A stretch of 64,000 nt of DNA, taken from assembly GCA_022414725.1 (NCBI GenBank), contig CM039463.1:86009711-86073710 (forward strand), written 5' to 3'. The position numbers and the translations under genes are program-made. Origin of the DNA: Microglena sp. YARC (Eukaryota; Chlorophyta; Chlorophyceae; Chlamydomonadales; Chlamydomonadaceae). Positions 1 through 12,100 of this stretch are shown here, in pieces. The notes beneath the pieces were generated by a model. That model was not told the origin of the DNA. It saw only the letters and a list, made by a program, of their open reading frames with translations, and searched no databases. Position 1 is the first letter of the stretch, and each line of letters opens with the position of its first letter.

Positions 1-65
1 AACTCCCGTTGCCCACTCATCTTGCGATGGGTTGGGATTACGGTGTAGCTTTTCAGAGCGAGCCT

Positions 66-1430
66 TGATCGGAGGCCCGTGCGCCATCTTCGATCGTTTT
101 GCGGGACTTGCGGGATGGAATCTCGACGCAACTCGAAATTTGGTTAAGATCAAGGCTCAGCAGCTTGGGGCACCAAGATTTTAGTGCCCCCAGTGACTGT
201 GCACTTGATTTTATACCGGGCAGGACAGTACTGCTGGGAAAACACTGGCGGTGGTTACTCCTGGTTTTGCCCGGGGGTTTACGGGTATTTGAAATATGAA
301 TGCCTCCTGTGGAATCTTACGTCGCGCGGCTGAATACTCCATTTCACCCACTACTGTGTGGGAAATGCGGCCTAATTCTCCTGACCCCCCACCCCACTGC
401 CCTTTCTCCCTGCCACACACAAACACGCACACGCACTCAACTTCTTCTCCCTCCCCCTCCCTCCCATTCCTCGCCCCACACTCCCTTCTTTCTCCATCTC
501 CTCTAGAATAAGCAGCAGCAGTATTATCCATACGTTCCATGAAACATTGTGCATAAATACGCAAAAAAGCTGGTCATAGTGCCTGGTATAAGATTTATAG
601 CTGTTTGTCCTCATCCATTACCGCATTGCTTCTCTAAACATCTTCATGTTGCTGTCCACCCAAACATATGTGTTGGACTGCTGCTACCATGCCTGGTCAG
701 CACCAGGGTACTACTAAGCGCGCACGGCAGCGCGGTGCCGCGCGGCCTATTTGAGCCCCTTTGCGCGTTTCGCGCAGTTTTTTCAACCCCCTGTGGGCGC
801 AACGCGCAGTTTTTGCGCTTTTTGCACTAAAAAGCGCTGACCAATTTGACGTTTGTGCGCTTTAAGCACGGACCAATTTGGCAAGAAATATTACCCTGGT
901 CAGCAATCTCAACCTTGCATGTACATGAGAGTGTGTGTGATAGAGGGAGGGAGGGAGAAAAAAACACCCTTCATTTACATACATAATAACATTAACACTT
1001 ATTCATGGCGGCCCTTTCAATCCTCAATGCCTGTGTGAGGTTTCCTTTTGTATTGTAGGTCCCTCGTGCTCCTTGCAACCCAGCATGTACATGGGAGAGT
1101 GTTTGTGGGGGAGGGGGAGGCAGGGAGGGAGGGAGTCCCTTGCAATCCTCATTCCCTGTGATTTTTATTCTGTATTACAGGGTGCGAGTTGAAGCAATTG
1201 CAATCGAACAGTCCACGGGGGAAACATGACGCACCAAGTTTAGGTTTGCTTCAAACTCCTGAGCTGCACAGCAATTTGATGACCGACCAAGGAAAGCTCT
1301 AGCAGTACAGGGCAAGATGCATGTGCAAGTACAAGGTTGCGGAGATCTACCCAGCTGTACAGCACTCTGATCAGAGTTTCCTTGAAGGTGCTAAATATAC
1401 CACAAGTGCTACAATACGTTATGATTGGGC
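66..1430 (+). repeat. left arm of a 1.3-kb inverted duplication
   Basis: This arm is the reverse complement of about 3,405-4,330. Shared islands include the rare-repeat start (family A, reading leftward at 97-366), the CCCAAACATATGTGTTGGAC segment (about 658 and 3,855), the terminal exon and the CTCTGATCAG...CTTGAAGGT segment downstream of it. Between 700 and 850 lies arm-specific GC-rich DNA with GCGC-rich words not found in the other arm. Confidence 0.7.
1181..1229 (+). pseudogene. terminal exon of a third HSPA12-like paralog (copy 0)
   Basis: After a pyrimidine-rich acceptor ending at 1180, the frame reads VRVEAIAIEQSTGET then TGA (1227-1229). It aligns with the last exon of copy L ([15 protein letters not shown]...), where a TGC codon continues for twelve more residues, so this copy has a premature stop. 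Flanking sequence on both sides matches the flanks of the L terminal exon in inverted orientation. The rest of the gene would lie left of the window. A duplicated exon fragment without a complete gene is the alternative. Confidence 0.55.
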
Positions 1431-1769
1431 TAGTTATATATCTAGTTTCTTAACTTGGACTTGTTTATATGGCTCTAGCCAGCATTTTGGCTGCTCACCG
1501 CCATCTTCGGTTGGTTTCTTAGCCATTTTGCAAGTTGTTAGATTTCAGTTGTAGCCATCTTTCCAGATGGTCTTGTCAGATTACATACTGCCTATCCTAA
1601 TATATACCTCCTTTATTTTTTACCGTTGCTCCCCCCCAAGAGTACATAGTACTGCCTGAACTGCCTTCCCACCCGTTTCTCTATGTACCACATATACACT
1701 GCACAGATATATACACACAGGAAGAACAAAATGAGGTAGACTTCTCCTTATGTGACATCTCGTTTTTGG

Positions 1770-1920
1770 CAGAGCCCCCCCTTCTGGGGTCCAAAGTTAC
1801 CCCTCTGTCCCGTTGATTTTTGTTTGTCGTGTTCTCGGCAGGGAACCCTGGCCTAACAAATTCGTCAACACTGGCTTTGATCCGCTACACTTGATTACTT
1901 CTGCTCGCGTGGCTGGTTAC
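1770..1920 (+). repeat. interspersed repeat family F, partial copy
   Basis: Shares the CCCCCTTCTGG start, the TGTCCCGTTG-type segment and the later CCTGG...CACT segments with copies at 29,045-29,290, 60,622-60,870 and, inverted, 62,745-62,985. No coding content seen. Confidence 0.5.
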
Positions 1921-1927
1921 TTTGAAT

Positions 1928-2003
1928 GTACCCCTCACGCCTGAGTGGTCCTCGGGATAGAATGGTCATCACAACAGGAGTCCCCGGTTCGAATCTGCGC
2001 TCT
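1928..2003 (+). repeat. tRNA-like sequence, probable SINE head
   Basis: A-box-like TGAGTGGTCCT and a near-perfect B box GGTTCGAATCT are 44 bp apart, as in tRNA genes. A clean acceptor stem and anticodon arm are not evident, so a tRNA-derived SINE or tRNA pseudogene is likelier than a working tRNA. Confidence 0.4.
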
Positions 2004-2339
2004 GACATGTGCTCTAGAAATCCCTGGTTTTCGTGGTTCTTGCACGGGAGGTAATTGCTGGCTGCAATGTGCAGACGTTTAGACGCCAGACCTGGCGTAT
2101 AACACCTTGTAACAACAATGACCCTATTTGGACACGCCTAGAAAAATAAACAAAAATAAACATTTGTGCAATGCCATCTGCATGCATCTTCATCCGTCTG
2201 CAAGTTGTATCGTACTATCGTGGACTCATTATCCTTTTTGTATTGAAAATATTTCCACACCAGGTGGGGACCCCGAACCCATTCCACATACCAGCGCCAT
2301 CGAGGATCCAGAAAGAAATATTTGGAGTCATGTATGTAT

Positions 2340-2480
2340 GTTGTTACAGTCCAGGGGTAGGCCAAATTGGCTTGAGACATGCCCAACCGTGACAAGAGGG
2401 GCTAAATCGAAAAACACTGATGAATATAACCCCGAACAATCGTTTCACCAACGAGGACCCTTCAATTCTACGATTATAAA
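2340..2480 (+). repeat. interspersed repeat family G
   Basis: Family G begins near CAGTCCAGGGGTAG, has GGCTAAAGGGACTTGCCCAA, and ends near AACCCCAAACAATCG...GAGGACC. Other copies: about 9,438-9,560 with 10,755-10,795, 20,393-20,480, 26,925-27,000, 27,642-27,760, 27,800-27,985, 32,850-32,995; reversed at 34,835-34,895, 37,155-37,225, 43,640-43,720, 59,570-59,640 and 62,640-62,715. Short, non-coding, SINE-like. Confidence 0.6.
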
Positions 2481-2689
2481 CGGGTTATTAAATCTCATGC
2501 AGCTATTGCCATGTGCGGTACCATATATTTAATGATATGTAACAGAATCGTTGAAAACATGAGACTTCATAGCCTACACTACTGCGTGCCCCAGCCCCCA
2601 CAGCAACATCGCGTCTTCGAACACGAATAAACAAGCCACAAAGGGTGCAGGGTTGTTTGTGAGGCAAGGGCCCAGTGTCGTTATATATG

Positions 2690-2840
2690 CATCACCATGG
2701 TGCCTGTAGTAGCCTTTGGGGTGCTACCAGAAGCTTTTTTGCCCCCAAATTCGACCCCCATAGGCTCTACCATAGCGCCCCCTAAACAAAGTTTTTTTTG
2801 CTACATGTAGCACCTTCAACTAACCCCTGAAAGGTTTTCC
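2690..2840 (+). repeat. interspersed repeat family C
   Basis: Shares ACCATGGTGC, AGTAGCC and the later GTAGCACCTTC-type words with 3,285-3,460 and 45,805-45,945. The three copies are strongly diverged and sit downstream of copy L and in intron 1 of R. Confidence 0.45.
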
Positions 2841-3154
2841 ACCTGCATGCATACATACCTTGAAGGCGCCACCTTAATTTACCCACATTGTATCAAATCA
2901 CGTACATTGTTGGCAGAACCTGCAGCCTTAACATTACCAACATGGGCAGCTGGAAACACCTCCACTGGAATGTACACCTCCATTATAATGTACACCTCCA
3001 CACAATATACATCCACCATGTCCAAGCACGTCATAACATTTATGCCACTTATTGTACATACGCAAACACGCTTGTTTTACTTTCAGCGAGTTGGTGTGAC
3101 ACGGGCCGATCCGTGTTATATTTTCATAACACTTGTCTTATGCAACATCCGTCA

Positions 3155-3155
3155 G

Positions 3156-3188
<33 letters not shown>

Positions 3189-3200
3189 TACACACACACG
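3155..3200. repeat. (CA)n microsatellite
   Basis: Near-uniform CA dinucleotides with one interruption. Nothing else is seen between family C copies. Confidence 0.9.
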
Positions 3201-3284
3201 CATAGGTTTCCCCTACATCTGTCAATTTGACCCTCTTTCTATCTTTGGTCGATCATTATGCATCAGAGCGCTGTGCAGGGTTTT

Positions 3285-3460
3285 TGAAGGAAAGGAACTA
3301 GTCACTTTATGTAGCACCATGGTGCTCCTAGCAGCCTTTTTTACCCCAAAAGCAACCACTAAATATAACGACTCTAACGTAGCACTCCGAAATACCAAGG
3401 TGTGTAATGTAGCTCTTGTGATATATATAGAACCTTCAAGAAAACCCTGATCAGAGTGAT
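3285..3460 (+). repeat. interspersed repeat family C
   Basis: Second copy of the family at 2,690-2,840. It lies just downstream (minus-strand sense) of the copy L stop codon and could be part of its 3' UTR. Confidence 0.45.
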
Positions 3461-3685
3461 CTCCAGCTCAGGAGTTAGCCGCAAATTTGACCTTGCACCG
3501 GCATGTTTTCCCCGTGGACACCTCCTCTGCCCATGCTTCCACTCGCACCCTGAAATAAAAAAGAAAAGCATCGGAAATGAGGATTGCAAGAGGAGCCATG
3601 AATGAGTGTTTATGTTAATATGTATGCAACTGGAGTGTGAGTGGTTATATCTCTCCCACTCCCTTACTCCCTCCATCCATCCATC

Positions 3686-3775
<90 letters not shown>

Positions 3776-4330
3776 AACACTCTCTCATTAACATGCAGGG
3801 TTGATGGTGCTGCCAAGGCGTGGTAGCAGCAGTCCAACACATATGTTTGGGTGAACAGCATAAGGAGATGTCTGTAGAAGCAACGAGGCAATGGATGATG
3901 ACAAACAGCTATACACCTTATCAGGCACAAGCAACAGCTTCTCAAATATTCATGCAGAGTGTCTCATGGAATATATCATGCTCATACTATATATATAATA
4001 CCAAGGGTTGTTCAATGTCCTCTGAGAATTTGCGTGACAGGTTCAAAGCCCCCCATCCCCCAAATGTGTGTGAAAGCCGCATTTCCCACACAGTAGTGGG
4101 TGAATGGAGTATTCAGCCGCGCGACGTAAGATTCCGCAGGACGCATTCATATTTCAAATACCCGTAAACCCCCGGGCAAAACCAGGAGTAACCACCGCAG
4201 TGTTTTCCAGCAGTACTGTCCTGCCCGGTATAAAAATCAAGTGCACAGTCACTGGGGGCACTAAATTCTTGGTGCCTCAAGCTGCTGAGCCTTGATCTTA
4301 ACCAAATTTCGAGTTCCCACCACCATCCCT
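3405..4330 (-). repeat. right arm of the 1.3-kb inverted duplication
   Basis: Partner of 66-1,430. It carries the terminal exon of copy L and part of intron 15. It differs by expansion of a (CT)n/(CA)n tract (3,690-3,776), where the left arm has only a short GAGAG/GGGA run. The spacer between arms is about 2 kb. Confidence 0.7.
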
Positions 4331-7300
4331 CTGTCCCACAGGAGTTATATCTTCCAGAAGCTACCTGAGCCTCCCAGGGGAAGTGACTCTGTTATTATTT
4401 GACAGTAGCGACTCTATTGGTAGTAGCACAAAGACAGACCTGAACAGTCTGGACTTACAAGCTAGATAGTGCAGTTGACTTTATTTAATGGTAAAAGCTG
4501 ATAAGACCAGTAAAGCCAGCTAGTGGTGTGATATACCCCTAATTAAGGGAAATATCAACACACAAAGCTAAAACTTTACAAGGCCCAGCATACACCTTAA
4601 ATATGTCTACTAGCACTTGTACCAATGGGGGGCCCATCTGAAAGATCGCTGGACCTCTCGTGCAGTGTCTCAATGTCCAGCAAGCAGGCCCCATACTTTT
4701 GCAAATATAAGTACTGACAATGATGAAGCCTGCATGTGTGCTTATTTCCTCAACCCTTAAGGGTAAATTATATGAATTGGAAATATGAAAAAGCAACTGT
4801 AAGGAATCTTAGTCAACCGTCTGAATGCCGCATTTCCCACACAGTAGTGGGTGAAATGGAGTATTCAGCCGCGCGACGTAAGATTCCGCAGGACGCATTC
4901 ATATTTCAAATACCCGTAAACCCCCGGGCAAAACCAGGAGTAACCACCGCCAGTGTTTTCCCAGCAGTACTGTCCTGCCCGGTATAAAAATCAAGTGCAC
5001 AGTCACTGGGGCACTAAATTCTTGGTGCCTCAAGCTGCTGAGCCTTGATCTTAACCAAATTTCGAGTTCCCACCACCATCCCTCTGTCCCACAGGAGTTA
5101 CATCTTCCAGAAGCTACCTGAGCCTCCCAGGGGAAGTGACTCTGTTATTATTTGACAGTAGCGACTCTATTGGTAGTAGCACAAAGACAGACCTGAACAG
5201 TCTGGACTTACAAGCTAGATAGTGCAGTTGACTTTATTTAATGGTAAAAGCTGATAAGACAGTAAAGCCAGCTAGTGGTGTGATATACCCCCTAATTAAG
5301 GGAAATATCACACACAAAGCTAAAACTTTACAAGGCCCAGCATACACCTTAAATATGTCTACTAGCACTTGTACAATGGGGGCCCCATCTGAAAGATCGC
5401 TGGACCTCTCGTGCAGTGTCTCAATGTCCAGCAAGCAGGCCCCCATACTTTTGCAAATATAAGTACTGACAATGATGAAGCCTGCATGTGTGCTTATTTC
5501 CTCAACCCTTAAGGGTAAATTATATGAATTGGAAATATGAAAAAGCAACTGTAAGGAATCTTAGTCAACCGTCTGAATGCCGCATTTTCCACACAGTAGT
5601 GGGTGAATGGAGTATTCAGCCGCGCGACGTAAGATTCCGCAGGACGCATTCATATTTCAAATACCCGTAAACCCCGGGCAAAACCAGGAGTAACCACCGC
5701 CAGTGTTTTCCAGCAGTACTGTCCTGCCCGGTATAAAATCAAGTGCACAGTCACTGGGGGCACTAAATTCTTGGTGCCTCAAGCTGCTGAGCCTTGATCT
5801 TAACCAAATTTCGAGTTCCCACCACCATCCCTCTGTCCCACAGGAGTTATATCTTCCAGAAGCTACCTGAGCCTCCCAGGGGAAGTGACTCTGTTATTAT
5901 TTGACAGTAGCGACTCTATTGGTAGTAGCACAAAGACAGACCTGAACAGTCTGGACTTACAAGCTAGATAGTGCAGTTGACTTTATTTAATGGTAAAAGC
6001 TGATAAGACCAGTAAAGCCAGCTAGTGGTGTGATATACCCCCTAATTAAGGGAAATATCACACACAAAGCTAAAACTTTACAAGGCCCAGCATACACCTT
6101 AAATATGTCTACTAGCACTTGTACCAATGGGGGCCCCATCTGAAAGATCGCTGGACCTCTCGTGCAGTGTCTCAATGTCCAGCAAGCAGGCCCCCATACT
6201 TTTGCAAATATAAGTACTGACAATGATGAAGCCCTGCATGTGTGCTTATTTCCTCAACCCTTAAGGGTAAATTATATGAATTGGAAATATGAAAAGCAAC
6301 TGTAAGGAATCTTAGTCAACCGTCTGAATGCCGCATTTCCCACACAGTAGTGGGTGAAATGGAGTATTCAGCCGCGCGACGTAAGATTCCGCAGGACGCA
6401 TTCATATTTCAAATACCCGTAAACCCCGGGCAAAACCAGGAGTAACCACCGCCAGTGTTTTCCCAGCAGTACTGTCCTGCCGGTATAAAATCAAGTGCAC
6501 AGTCACTGGGGGCACTAAAATTCTTGGTGCCTCAAGCTGCTGAGCCTTGATCTTAACCAAATTTCGAGTTCCCACCACCATCCCTCTGTCCCACAGGAGT
6601 TACATCTTCCAGAAGCTACCTGAGCCTCCCAGGGGAAGTGACTCTGTTATTATTGACAGTAGCGACTCTATTGGTAGTAGCACAAAGACAGACCTGAACA
6701 GTCTGGACTTACAAGCTAGATAGTGCAGTTGACTTTATTTAATGGTAAAAGCTGATAAGACCAGTAAAGCCAGCTAGTGGTGTGATATACCCCCTAATTA
6801 AGGGAAATATCACACACAAAGCTAAAACTTTACAAGGCCCAGCATACACCTTAAATATGTCTACTAGCACTTGTACCAATGGGGGCCCCATCTGAAAGAT
6901 CGCTGGACCTCTCGTGCAGTGTCTCAATGTCCAGCAAGCAGGCCCCCATACTTTTGCAAATATAAGTACTGACAATGATGAAGCCTGCATGTGTGCTTAT
7001 TTCCTCAACCCTTAAGGGTAAATTATATGAATTGGAAATATGAAAAAGCAACTGTAAGGAATCTTAGTCAACCGTCTGAATGCCGCATTTCCCACACAGT
7101 AGTGGGTGAATGGAGTATTCAGCCGCGCGACGTAAGATTCCGCAGGACGCATTCATATTTCAAATACCCGTAAACCCCCGGGCAAAACCAGGAGTAACCA
7201 CCGCCAGTGTTTTCCCAGCAGTACTGTCCTGCCCGGTATAAAATCAAGTGCACAGTCACTGGGGGCACTAAATTCTTGGTGCCTCAAGCTGCTGAGCCTT

Positions 7301-9109
7301 GATCTTAACCAAATTTCGAGTTCCCCACCACCATCCCTCTGTCCCACAGGAGTTATATCTTCCAGAAGCTACCTGAGCCTCCCAGGGGAAGTGACTCTGT
7401 TATTATTTGACAGTAGCGACTCTATTGGTAGTAGCACAAAGACAGACCTGAACAGTCTGGACTTTACAAGCTAGATAGTGCAGTTGACTTTATTTAATGG
7501 TAAAAGCTGATAAGACCAGTAAAGCCAGCTAGTGGTGTGATATACCCCCTAATTAAGGGAAATATCACACACAAAGCTAAAACTTTACAAGGCCCAGCAT
7601 ACACCTTAAATATGTCTACTAGCACTTGTACCAATGGGGGCCCCATCTGAAAGATCGCTGGACCTCTCGTGCAGTGTCTCAATGTCCAGCAAGCAGGCCC
7701 CCATACTTTTGCAAATATAAGTACTGACAATGATGAAGCCTGCATGTGTGCTTATTTCCTCAACCCTTAAGGGTAAATTATATGTATTGGAAATATGAAA
7801 AAGCAACTGTAAGGAATCTGAGTCAACCGTCTGAATTCACCCACATCCCATTCAAAATGCGTGTGAAATCACTAGGGTTGGGCTGACGTATGAACGTATA
7901 CTCATTCGTTTATACGCTCATATGTATATATACGCCGTATGTTATTTCTCAAAACGTATGAGTATAAACGTATAAAAACGTATAAGTTGAACCTGTAGCT
8001 GAATCACAGAGCTGTTTAGAAGCTGCAGCATACTTGGTCTGAAACCTGTAGCTGACTCACTGAGGTGCCTAGAAGCTGCAGCATACTTGGTCTGAAACCT
8101 GTCGCTGACTTAGGGAGCTGCGTATAAACAATGATGTGAACATCGACAATATTAATATATTATTGGCATTGAATGGATCCCTTAGATTGGCACCGCGCTT
8201 CTTGGTCGACGCGCTTTCTGTTTGTGATATGTTTTCCTGGGATTTTGACAACCTAAGCTTGCTATATTTTTTTTATTTGAGAGTTGATACGTGATGCCAA
8301 TGAAATTAGCAACGCGGCAAAACCTTAAAATCCATGTAAAAGTCTTTCCCCCAGGAGTGCAACAATTACTCATACGGCTTTATACGTTTATATGCATACG
8401 TTTATTCGTTCATACGTTTATACGGCATATAAAAATGAAAATATACATTTGCCTCCCAACCCTAGAATTCACACACTGCTCATTCAAAATGTGATTTCAA
8501 GCCCTTTGATCTCTTTTAAAGTCTTATCTTTAACCCCAAGTCCTCAGTTCACATTTGATTATTAAGGTACAATTCTAGTTGCTGGCATAGATGGGCTGCT
8601 CGATAGATTAACTGTCATAAGTGTCAAGTTTTGGTAAAATTAAGTAAATCAATTAGAAAAACACGCTTTAGAATAGGGGGTCTGGGATGTGCGCGGTTTG
8701 GGATATTGCGTACATGTGTTGATCGATCAATCAATCGAGTTGTTGGCACAGATGGGTTGTAATGGTATGCGTGTATGATGGGTGGGGACCACAGATAAAA
8801 TGAAAGGGGGAAGAAGTAGGGGAGAAGGCGTGTGTGTGTGTCTGTGGGTGCGGGGGACAGGGAGGTTGGAGATGGCTGGGTGGTGTGGGGGTTAGGGGGG
8901 TGCAAAGGGGGAGAAACAGAGTGTGTGTCAAGGGGGTGGGGATGGGAATGGGGGGCAGGAAGATTTAGTGAAAAGTAGAGGATCATGTAGATCCTGGGGG
9001 TGGGGGTGGGTGGGGGATATTTAGAGTAGGGAAGGAGGGGGCATGCTTTAGATGTTTTTGCAGATGGAAAACATAATCTTGACTGCCTGAATGTGAGAAA
9101 AGAAAATCT

Positions 9110-9144
<35 letters not shown>

Positions 9145-12100
9145 GGGGGCGGGGGGGGGGGGGGGGGGCCTTCTGTAACCCAGACCAGGCCATGACCCCC
9201 TGGACCTGGGTGGGTGGGGGTGAGGGTGGCCAAACGGCCACTACAAGCTACCCTACTAGTATTTTGTTTCTTTCTTTTTCTTTCACAATCCTCAGTACAC
9301 GCCTTCCGAACATTATGCTCACTCGGATGGACCGCCGATCCACGACATCAATGCAGGGACTGTGCTCTATCACCAACTCTGCCAACTTTCTCATGTTGCT
9401 GTCGTTGTCAGAGACAAACCTGTACAGTATGTATGTTGAATGTTACAGTCCAAGGGGTACCCAGTTAGGCTAAAGGGACTTTTCCAACCTCGAATAACTG
9501 AGATAATTCTGGACTAGCAGAAGGGGCTACAACAAGCACTCTATGACTTGGTCCCCAAGCAATCACGAGCAAACAAAAGCAATCACGAGCAAACACGAGC
9601 AATCACGAGCTAACACAAGCAATCACGAGCAAACACGAGCAAACATAAGCAATCAAGAGCTAACACAAGCAATCAAGAGCTAAAACGAGCAAACACAAGC
9701 GATCAGGAGCTATCACGAGCAATCACGAGCAATCACGAACTAAAACAAGCAATCACGAGTAATCACACGAGCAATCACAAGCTAACACAAGCAATCACGA
9801 GCAATCACGAGCAATCACAAGCTAACACAAGCAATCACGAGCTATCACGAGCAATCACGAGCAATCACAAGCTAACACAAGCAATCACGAGCTATCGCGA
9901 GCAATCACGAGCAATCACAAGCTAACACAAGCAATCACGAGCAATCACGAGCAATCACACGCTAACACAAGCAATCACGAGCTATCACGAGCAATCACGA
10001 GCAATCACGAGCTAACACAAGCAATCACGAGCTATCACGAGCAATCACGAGCAATCACGAGCAATCACGAGCAATCACGAGCAATCACGAGCTAACACAA
10101 GCAATCACGAGCGATCACGAGCAATCACGAGCTAACACAAGCAATCACGAGCTAACACAAGTAATCACGAGCTATCACGAGCAATCACGAGCAATCACGA
10201 GCTAACACAAGCAATCACAAGCTAACAAAGGCAAGCACGGGCAATCACGAGCAAACACAAGCAATCACGAGCTATCACGAGCTGACACGAGCAAACACAA
10301 GCAATCACGAGCTATCACGAGCTAACACGAGCAAACACAAGCATTCACGAGCAATCACGAGCAATCACGAGCCAACACAAGCATTCATGAGCTAACACAA
10401 GTAATCACGAGCAATCAAAGGCAAGCACAAGCAATCACGAGCTAACACAAGCAATCACATGCTAACAAAAGCAATCACGAGCTATCACGAGCAAACACGA
10501 GCAATCACGAGCAATCAAAGGCAAACACGAGCAATCACGAGCTATCAAGTGCAAACACGAGCAATCAAAGGCAAACACAAGCAATCACGAGCAATAAAAG
10601 GCAAACACAAGCAATCACGAGCAATCGAAGGCAAACACGAGCAATCACGAGCTATCACGAGCAAACACGAGCAATCACGAGCTAACACAAGCAATCACGA
10701 GCAAACACAAGCAATCACGAGCAATCAAAGGCAAACACGAGCAATCACTAGCTAACATGCCGGAGAACCTGAGGTCAAGTACTACAACAATCATTCAACG
10801 TCAACCTATACCTACAAGCATATAAATTGATGAAATAGTGGGATGATGGGTGGATGGGTGGATGGGTGGACAGGTGGATAAGTGGATGGGTGGATGGCTG
10901 GATGGGTGAGTGGGTGGATGGGTGGATAAGTGGATGGGTGAGTGGGTGGATGGGTGAGTGGGTGGATGGGTGGATGGGTGGATAAGTGGATGGGTGAGTG
11001 GGTGGATGGGTGAGTGGGTGGATGGGTGGATGGGTGGATGGGTGGATGGGTGGATGGGTGGATGGGTGGATGGGTGGATGGGTGGACGGGTGGATAAGTG
11101 GATGGGTGGATGGCTGGATGGGTGAGTGGGTGGATGGGTGGATAAGTGGATGGGTGAGTGGGTGGATGGGTGAGTGGGTGGATGGGTGAGTGGGTGGATG
11201 GGTGGATGGGTGGACGGGTGGATAAGTGGATGGGTGAGTGGGTGGATGGGTGAGTGGGTGGATGGGTGGATGGGTGGATGGGTGGATGGGTGGATGGGTG
11301 GATGGGTGGACGGGTGGATAAGTGGATGGGTGGATGGCTGGATGGGTGAGTGGGTGGATGGGTGGATAAGTGGATGGGTGAGTGGGTGGATGGGTGGATG
11401 GGTGGATGGGTTGACGGGTGGATAAGTGGATGGGTGGATGGGTGAGTGGGTGGATGGGTGGATAAGTGGATGGGTGAGTGGGTGGATGGGTGGATGGGTG
11501 GATGGGTGAGTGGGTTGATAAGTGGATGGGTGGATGGCTGGATGGGTGAGTGGGTGGATGGGTGGATAAGTGGATGGGTTGATGGGTGGATGGGTGGATG
11601 GGTGGATGAGTGGGTATGATTGGGTTGGTGGTTGATGCTTTGTGAATGGATGGATGGATGGATGGATGGATGGATGGATGGATGGACGGATGGATGGATT
11701 GATGGATGGATGGATGGACGGATGGATAGATGGATGGATGGATGGACGGACGGATGGATGGATGGATGGATGGATGGATGGATGGATGGATGGACGGACG
11801 GACGGACGGACGGACGGACGGACGGACGGACGGACGGATGGATGGATGGATGGATGGATGGATGGATGGATAAATGGATGGATGGATGGATGGATGGATG
11901 GATGGATGGATGGATGCATGGATGGATGGATGGATGGATGGATGGATGGATGGATGGATGGATGATTGACGTCATTAGGTTGGTCAAAGAGCACTGATAA
12001 GTTGGATGAGATAACTGGTTATGACGCAAAGGTCTGTATCTACAACTTGACAAAGTTTATGAAACTGACAAACATCAAAAACTAGAAATTGTTGGGTGCT

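Noticed and set aside
4104..7347. Short ORFs repeated in each 751-bp unit
   Set aside because: They are broken by homopolymer changes in different units and the solitary unit does not preserve them, so no selection for coding is visible.
4076..7836. 751-bp units as LTRs or rDNA spacer
   Set aside because: No TG...CA ends, primer-binding site, polypurine tract or internal coding region, and no rRNA sequence nearby.
8624..9241. 205-codon proline-rich minus-strand frame
   Set aside because: Falls on G-rich family J and the poly-G run; the second J copy does not keep the frame.
9550..10755. CRISPR-like array
   Set aside because: The period is 10 bp with no unique spacers, and the genome is eukaryotic.
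10801..12053. 413-codon H-P-S-I/T open frame
   Set aside because: Product of ATGGGTGG and ATGG repeats.
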